Shown piece after piece: positions 22,728 through 33,935 of a stretch of 64,000 nt of DNA. The notes below the pieces were generated by a model. The model did not search any database, was not told where the DNA came from, and saw only the letters and a list, made by a program, of their open reading frames with translations. The DNA comes from Chinchilla lanigera (Eukaryota > Chordata > Mammalia > Rodentia > Chinchillidae): contig NW_004955417.1 of assembly GCF_000276665.1 (NCBI RefSeq), positions 21,589,114 through 21,653,113 of the forward strand. The letters run 5' to 3'. The translations under genes were made by a program, and so were the position numbers. Within the stretch, counting starts at the first letter, position 1. Each line of letters begins with the position of its first letter.

Positions 22728-22735
22728 ATCTAGAG

Positions 22736-23869
22736 GTCAAAATGTAAAGAGGCACCCACGCTCAGGGTTGTGCCACTGCCCCGACATAAGCAAGTTCTTC
22801 AGTTTGTGGCAGGGGGCTTTCCTGAGTGTTCATCAGTTTTTGCTGTTGTGTAATGTGTTTCTGAGGGGACAGTTCTGCCTCTAAGCAAGTGTCCTTAAAG
22901 GAGGGCGGGATACGTGTAGTTCACGCTGCTGATGACTGGTGTGGCATCCCCTCAGCCTCAGATTTCAAGTGCGGCTCCTAAGGATGATTCCATGTGGGCT
23001 CAGATGCCCTGGACCTGAAAGCTTCATGGCTTGGGCAGGTCCTTCCCATTTGAACCCAGGACCTTCTTCAAGGCAACAGGAGCCCACAGAGCAGCCTGAT
23101 GTTGGTGCAGCCAATCATCCCAGGCAAATCCACTACTGAGAAGAGGAAGGAGCTAGCGGAGAACCAGCTGGGAGCTTCTCAAACGATCTGTGATGGAAAG
23201 CCGATTTCCTTCCTCCCTCCATTCTTTCTTTCCCCTCAGCTTCTATCCAAAGGAGACCAATATGTTCACTTTTAAAATCACACAGAGAAGGCTTACAGCA
23301 AGGTCAAATTGCCTTGAAGGATTCTATAGGCCACCCCTGGCTTTCTGGACTTGATTCTCTTTTCACGGATTGGTAACAAATATTCCAGCAATGGACACTG
23401 GTCCGCAGCCTGTAACATGAGACGCATTGGTCTGGCCTTTGCCCTTCAGGCTGGCAGTTCTAGAAGTCATTCTCAACTCTCCTCCGGCTGAATCATACTC
23501 TACTCCCATTCCAGGGAGCTTCACAATCTACTTTTCTGTTGGATTTTCACCATTACCTTCGTATCCTTCTTTCCTGTTTCTTCTATCACCTCCCAAATAA
23601 CTGGCCTGGTCAAAGCCCTCATCTCACACTCCGCTTCTTTTAAACCCAAATAAAGATAGGATGACTGTATTTCTGGATCAGAAGACTGGTGCAGGCAACA
23701 GGCTATACCCTAGAGAAGACCAAAGCTTTTTCATTTGTTGCTTCTCATCGTTCTCTCTTCTCATATGAAGAGGTACAAGGAAAAATCTGGTTAGATGCAT
23801 GACGTACTGCAGGATTATTCATTATTTACATGTGGAATCCTGTTAGGAATGTTATCCATTGCTCACCTC
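22736..23869. other. Unassigned stretch of moderate GC
   Basis: No gene is supported. A 66-codon frame at 22939-23139 has no recognisable similarity. Pyrimidine-rich text at about 23200-23640 has no clear acceptor/exon pattern. Confidence 0.45.
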
Positions 23870-23970
23870 TCTATGTATGTCTTCATTTTTTCATCTACAA
23901 AGTGAATTTAATCTAAGAATATACTTGGTACACCTTGGTAGATTAAAATAGAATCTAAGTAGTAAAGAAT
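23870..23970 (+). mobile_element. MIR SINE fragment
   Basis: Text in MIR order: cacctctctatgtatgtctt, tcatctacaaagtgaattta, atctaagaatatac. Confidence 0.5.
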
Positions 23971-26256
23971 TTGTTAAGTTCCCCAGCAAAAATTGTGTGT
24001 TAAATAATTGGGATTTTATTTACCATCATTTTCCTTTTCATTCACTACACGTGTCACACTGGAATTCCTCTGGCTCCCCAGTGCATTGAGTTCTGTTGTC
24101 ATCCTATAAGCCCAAAATGTTCCGTGGCTCTTAACACTCCATGTCTTCCATTAATTTTGTACTGAAGTACACTTATCCTTAAATGAGCATATTTGTGACT
24201 TATCGATAACTGAATCTAGGTCCACTGTAATGAATTCTGGAATTGAAATTTAATTGCAATTGTATTTCCTAATTATCAGCCTTGTTCTCCATCATGGATG
24301 CAAAGGCTTATTCAGTACTTCCTTTTGCTTAACATAATACCATGTGACAGGCATACACAGCTATGCATTACACATATGATGTCACCTTAAGATTCTCTAT
24401 GCATTTGATGCTACCTAATGCCTACAACAAAATATCGAGGCTTGCAATTAGCTTTGCCTCAGTGTTATTTGTTAGTCCATCAAAACAAAGAGATGTTTGA
24501 CCCATACACATCAGCCATATGAAAAGCCAAAACAAACACTGGAAGAGCATAAGGCATGAGAAAGACGTCTTCCCTCTCCCGTTAAGCCTTGGAGAAGAAC
24601 TTGAAGAACCACTGCCATGACTAAGTATTTCCTATGGTTTGGGCAGATGAAACTACTGTTCGAAGCACCCTAGAGAAATCAAACTGCAAGGAGCTGTGGC
24701 ATCAAAACTGGGCTGCAGAGAGAGTGCCTACAATCACAACAGATTGTTTCTGGCAGGTCACAAGTAGGCCTACAAAAAGGTATCTGGAATGGCCTTGTTT
24801 TTCCAGTCCCAGAGGACTTTCAGAGATGGTGATGCAACCCTAACACACAAGGTAAACCCCAATGCATACAGCATGGTACCCAATGAGCGGAGATGAATAG
24901 TCCACATTGCCAAATGTTGGAGTGAATATTTGAGAAGGTGAAGTAGATGGAAATAGTGAGGGATTTATAAGAGAATGAATCAAGTGAAAATCTTCTCATC
25001 TCTAACATCTCCTTCCTCCCCTTGGCCACCTCTACTCCTGGAAAAACAAACAAACAAAGAAACAAACAAACGGTGGTAGCCTAGTGGTGATAGGGTGAAA
25101 GAGGAAAGATAAAAAAACAAAATAGACAAAAAATAAAATCTCTTTCCAAAACACTACAGGTTCCAGGCTGAAGCAGAACCTGGCTAAGGAAGCCTTAATG
25201 TCTTACTAAGCTCAGAGGTCTAGTTTTACATGAGATCGAAAACAGTAGTTACACAAGCCTTTTTGAGACTGCAAATGCCAGGGGAATTCTTATTATGTAA
25301 AAATGACTAGAACAGTCAGAGACCCCTCGCGAAATTTCCTTCAAGGAATGAGAACAAAAAAGGCCAAAAGAGGGGTGAAACAGTCAATATGATGGAAGGA
25401 AAGTTATTTGCTATGAAGTTGCAGGCGACAGACATATTCTTTCCCTCTAAGGTTTACTTTTGAATGAGTGAGAGCATGAACATAAATAGCCTATTTTCAA
25501 TGTTCACTTTAATGATTTATTTTTGAATAGAGATAATGCACAGGAGTGTAAACAGAGGTAAGCCTTCCCTTTGTGCTTTACAATTACGTATAAAAATTAA
25601 CTAAATGGATTATTTTTCCTATGTCATAAAAATAGAATAGACCTTTATATTTTGCTACATTAACGACCCTGAAAATTTGCAAGGCGTTAAAATGTATGCT
25701 TGTAGGCAAAATTAACAACTCGGCTATGTAACTTTTGTCTAGTTTATTATCCATGGTACAGAGTATAGATCTAGAAAACTATTCCAGCCTTCATTAAAGT
25801 TTTAAACAATTATGAAATAGCAATAACCACCACATGGCTTAAATATTTTATGTAACATCTTTAATCACCTCTTTATAATTTACAGTATTGATTGTAAAAT
25901 CATTGCAGATGTCCATTAATAATTAACATATAATATCGTTATTATAAATATATATTATAGATGCATTTAAATTCTGTGCTTGCAATGTGAATAATAGATG
26001 TTATTTTATGATTGCTCCACACAGTACAATTTTATTGCAAATTTGTGTTTCATGCTTAGCTTTCCAGACCAGATGATTGCTACCTCGATGATTTAAGATT
26101 GTGATAACCACCCTTCCAATCATGAGATAATTTATCTTTGATATTTTTTAAGACTATTTTGCACAGACCCTTATTTCCCTTTCAGATGCATGCATGGCAG
26201 TTCTTTATTTTCCTGCTAAGCATAAGAGTGAGCATAGCGATGATTTGTTTTGGCTG
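23971..26256. other. AT-rich stretch without recognised genes
   Basis: About 2.3 kb. Small CAAA-rich run at about 25044-25070. Open frames of 69 (24634-24843) and 81 codons (24820-25065, minus) are unassigned. Confidence 0.5.
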
Positions 26257-26273
26257 AAGAAATATAAGTGCAA

Positions 26274-26381
26274 GGGCTGGGGATTTAGCTCAGCGGTACA
26301 GCGCCTGCCTGGCAAGCGCAAGGTTGTAAGTTCGATTCCCGGTACCGGAAAAAACAAAACAAAACAAAACAAATGAAAAAA
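26274..26381 (+). mobile_element. Young ID SINE with TSD
   Basis: A well-kept tRNA-derived body. The A box lies in tttagctcagcggtac, then gcgcctgcctggcaagcgca, a B box in aagttcgattcccggtaccg, then an (AAAAC)n-type tail. The 17-bp flanks aagaaatataagtgcaa (26257-26273) and aagaaatagaagtgcaa (26382-26398) differ at one base. Confidence 0.97.
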
Positions 26382-26581
26382 AAGAAATAGAAGTGCAATT
26401 GACAGGCTATGTCTAAGTGATGTCTACAAGTCTCCTGCCCTTGGAAGCACGTGTCAGGGTGCACCTTAAGCCTAGCAACATAGCCATCCGTATATGTCAT
26501 GCAGGATCCGTGAGAAGTAAATGTCCTTCTGCTCAGGCACAGCAGTTGGGACATTGCTGATTACTGCAGTGTAGTCTAGAT

Positions 26582-26809
26582 CAGGAAGGGGCAAATATTT
26601 CATGTGCAGAGTCAGATAACAAGTACTTTTGGCTACATATGTCATAAGACCTTAGTGGAAATTATTCAACCTTGTCATTATATGTGAAAGAAGATAATGG
26701 GGGGGGTACAGGAATAGGCATGACTGTATCCTAATAAAACTCTATTTACAAAACTGTCGATATTGATAAAATAGGTTTCGTGTGTGAGGTCCTGGTTTGT
26801 CAGTTCTTG
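26582..26809 (+). mobile_element. hAT-type MITE fossil
   Basis: Ordered landmarks of a common mammalian non-autonomous hAT element: caggaaggggcaaatatttc at the left, an internal cctaataaaactctatttac, and a right end near gtttgtcagttcttg. The flanks gtctagat and gtctggcc (5 of 8) fit an 8-bp hAT target duplication. I am not certain of the family name. Confidence 0.7.
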
Positions 26810-26817
26810 GTCTGGCC

Positions 26818-27689
26818 TATCGTGACTGATAGAGTCTCACAGGGGAGCAGTAGAAAATAAATGAGGTGAAAATCAGATCCCACGTCTTGATTGACTATGC
26901 TGATGTTTTGTATTTTAGAATTTAAACTAATCCTTCCAAAGCACATATGGGATTCCTTGTGGGTTTCATTTTCCATATATTTTCTAAACAGTATTATGGC
27001 TATGTTGAAATAAAATACAAAGTAAATATGTTTCCACCATCTTATGATGAAACATTCAAATAGGTCTCTTTCTCTTGGGTAAAGTCTAATTGAATATTAG
27101 ATAATATTCAATTAGACAATTATAGAAAAGTGAACTATTGCAATATGTCAGTCATTAAATATAATTGGATAGAGTGATAAATACTAATTTGCTTAAGCAG
27201 AATTAGCAAAAAGTTCTCAGATTAGCAGGACATCTTTTCCTTAAAAGTCAGTGGTGTTACATAAATGAAGAAATGGCTGAAGATGTCGAGGGTATGTTCA
27301 TCAAATTTATTTCGATATCACTGCAGATAGCTTGAAAAAAGAGCTGAGTCCTGTAAAAACAACACAAAACAGGAAATTTTTCTCTGCATGCAGGTTTCTT
27401 TACATATCAGCTGGCAAATTAAATATGGAGATAAATGCAACATTCGTTCATATCCGTACAGATGTGAACTGTTGTATACAGTAACACTTGAACACCCAGG
27501 CATATATATGCATGTATTCACACCTACATACGGTATTCACATCTATATATGTTGTTCACATACAAGCACAGTATTTAGAGTGAAACAGTTTAAAAGAAAA
27601 AAACACTTTTAAAAGCATAATTTCTCTCCAAGGAACTGCTACACATCCTCAAAGTGATTTCACTCAATAACTAAAACCTAAAATTTTTG
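26818..27689. other. AT-rich stretch without recognised genes
   Basis: Small overlapping open frames on both strands at 27318-27612 (67 and 74 codons) are unassigned. No other features. Confidence 0.5.
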
Positions 27690-27705
27690 TGACTTAAAAT
27701 TTTTT

Positions 27706-27820
27706 TTTTTAATTTTTTTTTTTTTTGTTTTTTGGTTTTTCTCCGGTACCAGGAACTGAACTCACGACCTTGTGCTTGCCAGGCAGGCGCTTTTGCCGCT
27801 GAGCTAAATCCCCAGCCCCA
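27706..27820 (-). mobile_element. Young ID SINE (minus strand) with TSD
   Basis: The T-rich tail is followed by ctccggtaccaggaactg, acgaccttgtgcttgccagg, caggcgcttttgccgctgag and aatccccagcccc. The flanks tgacttaaaattttt (27690-27704) and tgacttacaattttt (27821-27835) differ at one base. Confidence 0.95.
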
Positions 27821-27835
27821 TGACTTACAATTTTT

Positions 27836-28312
27836 ATCTTAATAAAATGTGTTTATATCCCTAATGCTTTTTTTCTGAATAACCTATCAACAGACATTTA
27901 TAATAAATGAAGTAAAAAGTTTAAAGTGTGTGTGTAGTACTTACTACAGTAATGACGTAGTATGACTGTTAGCAATTATACCTATAACCGTGGAATTATA
28001 TTTCATTCTGCACAACTCAGTGATTGGATTTTGGACAAGAATCTAAACAAAATTTTTGGAATTATTTTTGTTTATCTGAAACCCTTTTAGCCTTGGGATT
28101 ATTAGCATAGAAAACTTTCATTCTTCTTACACTGTTGATTAATTTTCTGGCCTATAAGAATGCTCACTTAAGTAAATTTTTCATTCATGTATTATTTTTT
28201 AAATTAGGTCAATTTATAAACTAAAGGGTTTTCAAAATTCGTAAGTTTTATCTTAGTAGGTGTGAGTAGTTGGTAATAAAAGCAGTTTAAAACATTGGAC
28301 TTCACTCCTTGG
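27836..28312. other. AT-rich stretch, nothing recognised
   Basis: No gene, RNA or repeat seen. Confidence 0.5.
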
Positions 28313-28328
28313 GTGTGTATGTGTGTGC

Positions 28329-28361
<33 letters not shown>
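28313..28361 (+). repeat. (TG)n microsatellite
   Basis: Interrupted at the left, then (TG)15 at 28331-28360. Confidence 0.96.
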
Positions 28362-28363
<2 letters not shown>

Positions 28364-28805
28364 ACTTGTGCACTCATGTGTACATAAATGTAAATCCTCT
28401 AAGCATGTAAAATATGCATGTTTTGATTGTTTAGATTTGCCCTGAAAGAAATATTTAGATTTTAGTATTAAACCCATCAACATTGTGGGTTTTAATAGAA
28501 ATCTTGCCCAGTCTTTCACGTGCTGTACTCCCCTCCATAAAGATCTAAAAATTCTTGGATTGTACCGTGTAGATACATTTATTCCATTCATTAGCAGAAC
28601 ATCATAGAACACAACCCAAATTAACAAAATGCAAAGAATGTCATCCCAGCAGGGACTCTGGAACATGAAACGATTTCTATCGCGGGCGTTTTTGTGAGGG
28701 TTTGTTTGGCGCTTCCGCGTTCACTGCAGTACTTATAATTATGTGCCTGACTCTCTGGTCTAATCTTATGGTTTTCCTATATAGCAGGGTAAAAAGACAA
28801 AAATA
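28362..28805. other. AT-rich stretch with a short CpG cluster
   Basis: Contains the CpG-dense text at about 28680-28722 (tcgcgggcg and gcgcttccgcg) in otherwise AT-rich DNA. A 137-codon minus-strand frame at 28253-28666 is partly a translation of the TG array. Confidence 0.45.
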
Positions 28806-28912
28806 GGGGCTGGGGATTTAGCTCAGCAGCAAAGCGCCTGCCTGGCAAGCGCAAGGTCGTGAGTTCGGTGCCCGGTACCGGAGAAAAACCAAAAAAAAAA
28901 AAAATAATAATA
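28806..28912 (+). mobile_element. Young ID SINE
   Basis: ggggctggggatttagctca, gcgcctgcctggcaagcgca, gagttcggtgcccggtaccg, then an A-rich tail. I do not see a clear TSD, though the A-rich flanks make one hard to judge. Confidence 0.93.
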
Positions 28913-29439
28913 AAGTTCTCCTGTGGATGCCTCTTGTCTTACTTTCTTTTGACATTTTCCCTTTAGGCTTGATTTATTATTAAAATAAAGCTCCCTATAG
29001 GGAGATCTTGAAATGTTACCTCTTCTTTCGTGTGTTTTAGAAAAATCTTGGTTCTGAAGAGGTGAAAAGTCCTCATTATTTTGACTCAGATAATCATATA
29101 TTTATTGTAAGACCTATTCTTTTTGAATAAAACCTTATAGGTAGCAGATCATGTAATGCTGTGTGATTAATATTAACATTATACTATATATATAAGTATA
29201 AACCATTACTTTTCAATCCATAAAGTTTCTATTAGCTTTCTGCTGCACAACTAACAGGGTATCATATACTTTCTCTTACTTTTCTTCCTAAAAGTTTCTG
29301 TTTGTATTATGTTATAAAGTATATTATAATGTGTTTGCATTTATCTAAGTGAAAGCTTAGGGCTCATTTTACTTCAGTAATGACAATTTAATAATTGTAG
29401 CAAAATTTTAGTTAATAATTAAGTGAATTCACTTAACTC
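28913..29439. other. AT-rich stretch, nothing recognised
   Basis: No gene, RNA or repeat seen. Confidence 0.5.
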
Positions 29440-30360
29440 CACCAGTTCAATTTCCATGGTTTCTCCTTCCCTGGGTTCATTCATTCATCCACTTGTTGAA
29501 GAACTATATTGCCAATTCTTTTCAAAAAAATTCATGGAGGTTTTCCAATTCCTATGCTTGAAATCATTTGTCTCGTACTCTCTGTGCCTTGTTGCAAAAC
29601 ATGGAAAATTATCTTGCAAAACTCATTTCCTCTCCTAAAAATTTATATAGGTTATTTTGATAGTTCATGCTATTGAGTACTGAACATTTGGATAACTTTG
29701 AAGTTTTTCCTGTTGAGCTGTTTTGGGTTTTTTCTCATATAATTTTCTTCTTTACTAAAATTAAATAACTTAACCATACTGTGTCCTGGCTTCCTTTGCT
29801 CTGTAGGTTCAACTACTACTTCATTTGGAGAATATTTTCTGTGAGACATTTTCATTGCTGTCTATTTGTTTTACAGTCCTTTTAAAACCAATTATAGTTC
29901 TCACTTATTCACTATCTTGGCTTCATCTCTATCATTATTTTTCCATCCTTTTAAATGTTGTTTCATGTGAATCTTCTTGCTAATCTTTAGTTGTGTTCAT
30001 TTTACTACATCAAATAGTATTTTCTTTCTGCAGTGGTTTACCTTTCCTATTTCCTTTTTAAATTCTGCTGCAACTTTTTCTTTGCATTTCAAAACATATT
30101 TTTATTGTAGTTCCTTCATCCTTGAACTCTTGTATCTCTTTGATTTGTTAAATTTAAAATAAAGTTCATCATCTACAATTTATTTCAAAACATGGAGTAT
30201 TCTTCACAAGGCTATATCTTCTGTTTCCTTGAATATATCCTTTCATAGAATGCATCTTTATTCCTTATGTGTCTTTTCCACCTTTCCCCTTATGTTGTTT
30301 GCTTCCTTTATTTTATTGCATTGCAGCTGGTAACATCCAGTACATACTTCACTGCACATA
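29440..30360 (-). other. T-rich stretch, possibly an antisense ancient retroelement
   Basis: Strong strand asymmetry: T-rich on +, so A-rich on the minus strand, as in LINE coding strands. Minus-strand text contains lysine- and glutamate-rich short frames (for example 61 codons at 29670-29855). I cannot match it to a known ORF, so the element call is a guess based on composition. Confidence 0.25.
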
Positions 30361-31646
30361 CTTCAAACAGCAGACATCAATGTACAGGTATTAGAAGTGA
30401 AAAAGGAAGAATGGTCACATGTAACAGGGCTGCAAAGAGATTAACAATCAGAGCAAGCTACCCTGCCCACAGGGCTGGAGAAGCAAACAGAACACAGAGT
30501 CACACGGAGCCCCTGAATGCACCTACCACTGAGACTGCTGACGCAAGAGCTCTGCCACTTCTGTGAATGGAGGTCCCACTGCCCCTGCTAGTATAGCTAC
30601 TACAGACACCTTTGCATGAGTATTAATTACCTACAAAGTGACACTTGCCAGGACAGAAATAATATGAGGGAAATGACTTCTTGCTTCTTGCCTTTTTACC
30701 TCCAGTCAGTACCTGTTATTGGAAGATCCTAATGGAAACCCAACAGACAAGTGAGTCTGTGAAAGGTAATTTATGGGTTTTCAGTCTTGTGGAAGGGCCA
30801 AGTATGGTTCAGATCCAAAAGACCAAAAGAGCAAATACATAATCATGCTTCCTTATGATTAATGCATGTGTTTGAGCATAACAGGGTGAGAAGGCACCAG
30901 GCAAGTGTATATTACAACTCTGCTCCAAGATCTCACAATGCTGTTTGAAAATCTTTTCACCAAAACTGTTGTTTCTTTTTCTCCTATGTTTTCCTTTACA
31001 TTCTTTTTCCTCCAAAGAGATCAGTGTATCTCAGTGGAACCACTTAAATCACACTTTTAGCTGAAATTTGGTGGTAACATCTCTCTCATTTGCTTCTCCA
31101 TTTCCTTCTGCTAAAAGAATGTCAAGGGGCAGGAAAAACTATTGCTCACCAAGTAGCTGTTACCCCATTGTTCTTTCACTTAGGATGGAAGCTCTGCAGC
31201 TCCTACGGAGACTGACTGGTAAGGAGAGCGATGTGTCACTCTCCCCAGCAGACTCACTCCACACAGAAAAAACGGAACTGAAAAGTTCCCTGAAGTGTAA
31301 CAAACTTGATACAAGGAAAATATAAAGCTAATGAATTCACTCATTATTCTGAGTTTTCCAGTGTTAACTGCCTGGACTATCCAGAGATAACGAAAATGAC
31401 ACACTAGGTCCACGCATGTAGTCTCTTCCAGGACCATCACTTTTATTCTGGGCTCCAACTGCATTTTACAGGAATCATTTTCATGTATCTTTCGGGTCAC
31501 TCATAGCCTTAGATTTCACTTTTCTAATACACAGATCCTTATGTAGAGTTTGAAAGATAACCTTAGGAAAATAGTTCAAGAAAAACAATCCTGTCAAATC
31601 CCAACTCTTCACTCACATTCAAATTTAATGGTACAACTAGGCTCTT
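30361..31646. other. Unassigned stretch of moderate GC
   Basis: Open frames of 85-106 codons at 31068-31325 (+) and 31180-31500 (-) overlap and are unrecognised. No RNA gene is seen. Confidence 0.45.
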
Positions 31647-31663
31647 CATATTGGGTTTTTGGT

Positions 31664-31748
31664 GGGGCTGGGGATTTAGCTCAGTGGCACAGTACCTGCC
31701 TGGCAAGCACGACATCGTGAGTTCGATTCCCGGTACCAGAAAAAAAAA
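31664..31748 (+). mobile_element. Young ID SINE with TSD
   Basis: ggggctggggatttagctca, tacctgcctggcaagcacga, gagttcgattcccggtacca, A-tail. The flanks catattgggttttt (31647-31660) and catattgggtttt (31749-31761) are identical over 13 bp. Confidence 0.97.
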
Positions 31749-31763
31749 CATATTGGGTTTTGG

Positions 31764-33789
31764 AATTTGAGCTACCTCCACGTGTTACTGAAGATACCGA
31801 TCTCTCCATTTTTGTCCTGTTTATTTTTAGAAAGATTTTTAGTGAGTGCCAAAGGCAATTGTCCCCCATCATTTATAACTCTTTTCTGCAGTTCAGTACT
31901 AAACATGTCGTAAGATGCATAATGGGCCACAGCTGCCTACACACCTTTCCTGGTTCTTCTCCCTCTACCCAGCCCTGAAATAAATCACACCCAAAATAGA
32001 CTAAATAAACATGCAAACATCACTCAACCAAAAATCCTGATGAAGTCATGCATAAAAGAAGAGTTGGAAGTTATTTGAGCAAGTGAATAAACAAAATACA
32101 TTTAAGAAATTGGGTAAAATATACTTTTGATATTTTAAAATTTTTTCCAATCTTCATAGCATTCCAATACATTATGTTTCAAAAACTCTTTTGATATGAT
32201 CACTGTTCAGAAGTCAGGACTCTTTTTCTTCCTCTGGAGCTTCAAGTCACTTTCTTGTATGAGCATTTATCTGGCATCCTTTCAAAAATATACAGAGAGA
32301 GAAGGAAAGCATACAGGTGAGAGTTGTCTGAACTATATTCTCTTCTAGATAAAATGGGTCTATTTAATCATGTAATTGCAAAAAAAATTACTGAAATGAC
32401 CACACATAAAATATGAACTAGATGATGAGAAAATAATCCCGGAAAAAAGTGGAGAAATTCACCATCTCTGAAGGTGGGTACACCTATCATGGGGAACTTT
32501 TCACCCCTGATAGCCTCAGTTAAGTAGAAGTCTAGCTCATGTACAAAGTATGAGATTGGAAATATGATTTGAGCCATCTTTGTAGGGTGCAGGCTGTAGT
32601 TTTTATTACCTGAGATGTTTGCTTTGGAGTCAAATTCAGTTTCACACCAAAGTTTGCATTTTTTTATAGAAAAAAAGAATCATCTTTTTAGAACACACTA
32701 AAATGCATATTCTCAAATGCACATTTTCTAACAAAAGCGTACTACTATTTGCTGAAACAGTTGCTAGTTCAAGTTGGGTGGTCTTAAGCTTTTTATGTAA
32801 AAGTTCCAAGCAACTCTGATTCTGTACATCAAATAACATTTGGTGTGGGTACATACACACATATATGGATAACTAATTAACATTATATACGAAGCCACAA
32901 CGATGCGCATTCCTTCATAATGAAAGGCACAATTCACTGTTTTAAAAAGGAATAAAAATAAACAAACATAATAAAGACATTTATCCCCAAGTTTAACTTC
33001 TTTGTATAATTTGACTAAAGTCCAAGATTGCTTTTGTTCTGCCCTTAAACGCCCATGGGCTTCTTGAATAAAGTTAATAATAGTTTTTGAAAATGTGGTT
33101 AAGTTCCTTTATGATAACAAGTAATGTAAGAAAGTATCAAGTTGAACTTGTGCAGTTATATTCATGAATAGATAAAGAAAATATTTCTAACTTTTTGGAG
33201 GCTTCATAAATTAGCTTCTCAAAATCACTAAGATGTATTGTAGATTAAAGATATTGCTTAATTGGGAAGAATAGAGAAAGGATGGTAAAATGAGTCATTT
33301 CCATTTTATGAGACAATTTTCCTTCATATTCTCATCTTTCAGAAACTCCTTGTTCCAATGTCTGGAAGACAGCCTAGAAAATTCAGTCCTAAGGTGTTTC
33401 AACTTCCATCAACAGAATGTCTTTCTTAGTTCTTGAATTGATTTCTACAACCCTAGAATTTATGAAAGTAGCAATATGTAAAGCAAATCAATGAAATCTT
33501 GGATATATACAAAAATATTTCCAGGGCCAGTTACTTTCTCTATGACCCGTTTAATGTCTAAGACTGTTCCACAAATATGTAGATCATGCCTCTGTGCAAT
33601 GAACTGGTCTCCACTTACTGATTTACCTATTTAATGGGAGCCTATTGTCCATCCTGGCAAATGTAATACAGCACATCAAAAATATTTGTTGGGACTAGCA
33701 AAGCACTGACCCTCTCTGGACATTAGCCACTTTGTGTGTAATAGGGGAAGGTGGATAGAATCCATACTTGGACCATTAGTGTTGAAAGA
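31764..33789. other. AT-rich stretch without recognised genes
   Basis: About 2 kb with open frames of 60-75 codons only and no clear repeat landmarks. Confidence 0.5.
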
Positions 33790-33935
33790 AACCTTAGAGA
33801 TTTTGGGTTTAACCCATTCATTTTATATAAAAGGAAACTGAAACATTCAAAAAAGTAGCTTGCCAAAGTTTGCAGTAGGACTTATAAACTGGAGCAAGAC
33901 CAGAGCTCAAGTTTTGGACTCCTCATCCAGTAATT
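33790..33935 (-). mobile_element. MIR-class fragment (minus strand)
   Basis: accttagagattttgggttt, acccattcattttatataaa, aggaaactgaaacattc, and gctcaagttttggactcc. This follows the order of antisense MIR-class repeats. Confidence 0.55.

Noticed and set aside
22413..22733. Cys/Val-rich and His/Thr-rich open frames on both strands
   Set aside because: They are translations of the CA/TG microsatellite inside a DNA transposon fossil.
26274..26381. tRNA-like gene with A and B boxes
   Set aside because: It is an ID SINE: it has an A-rich tail, target-site duplication and many sister copies in the window. It is tRNA-derived but not a tRNA gene. The same applies to the other ID copies.
31563..31781. 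72-codon minus-strand frame and similar frames at 26285, 41423, 41565 and 52248
   Set aside because: They run through ID SINE sequence and repeat the same SINE-derived peptide text.
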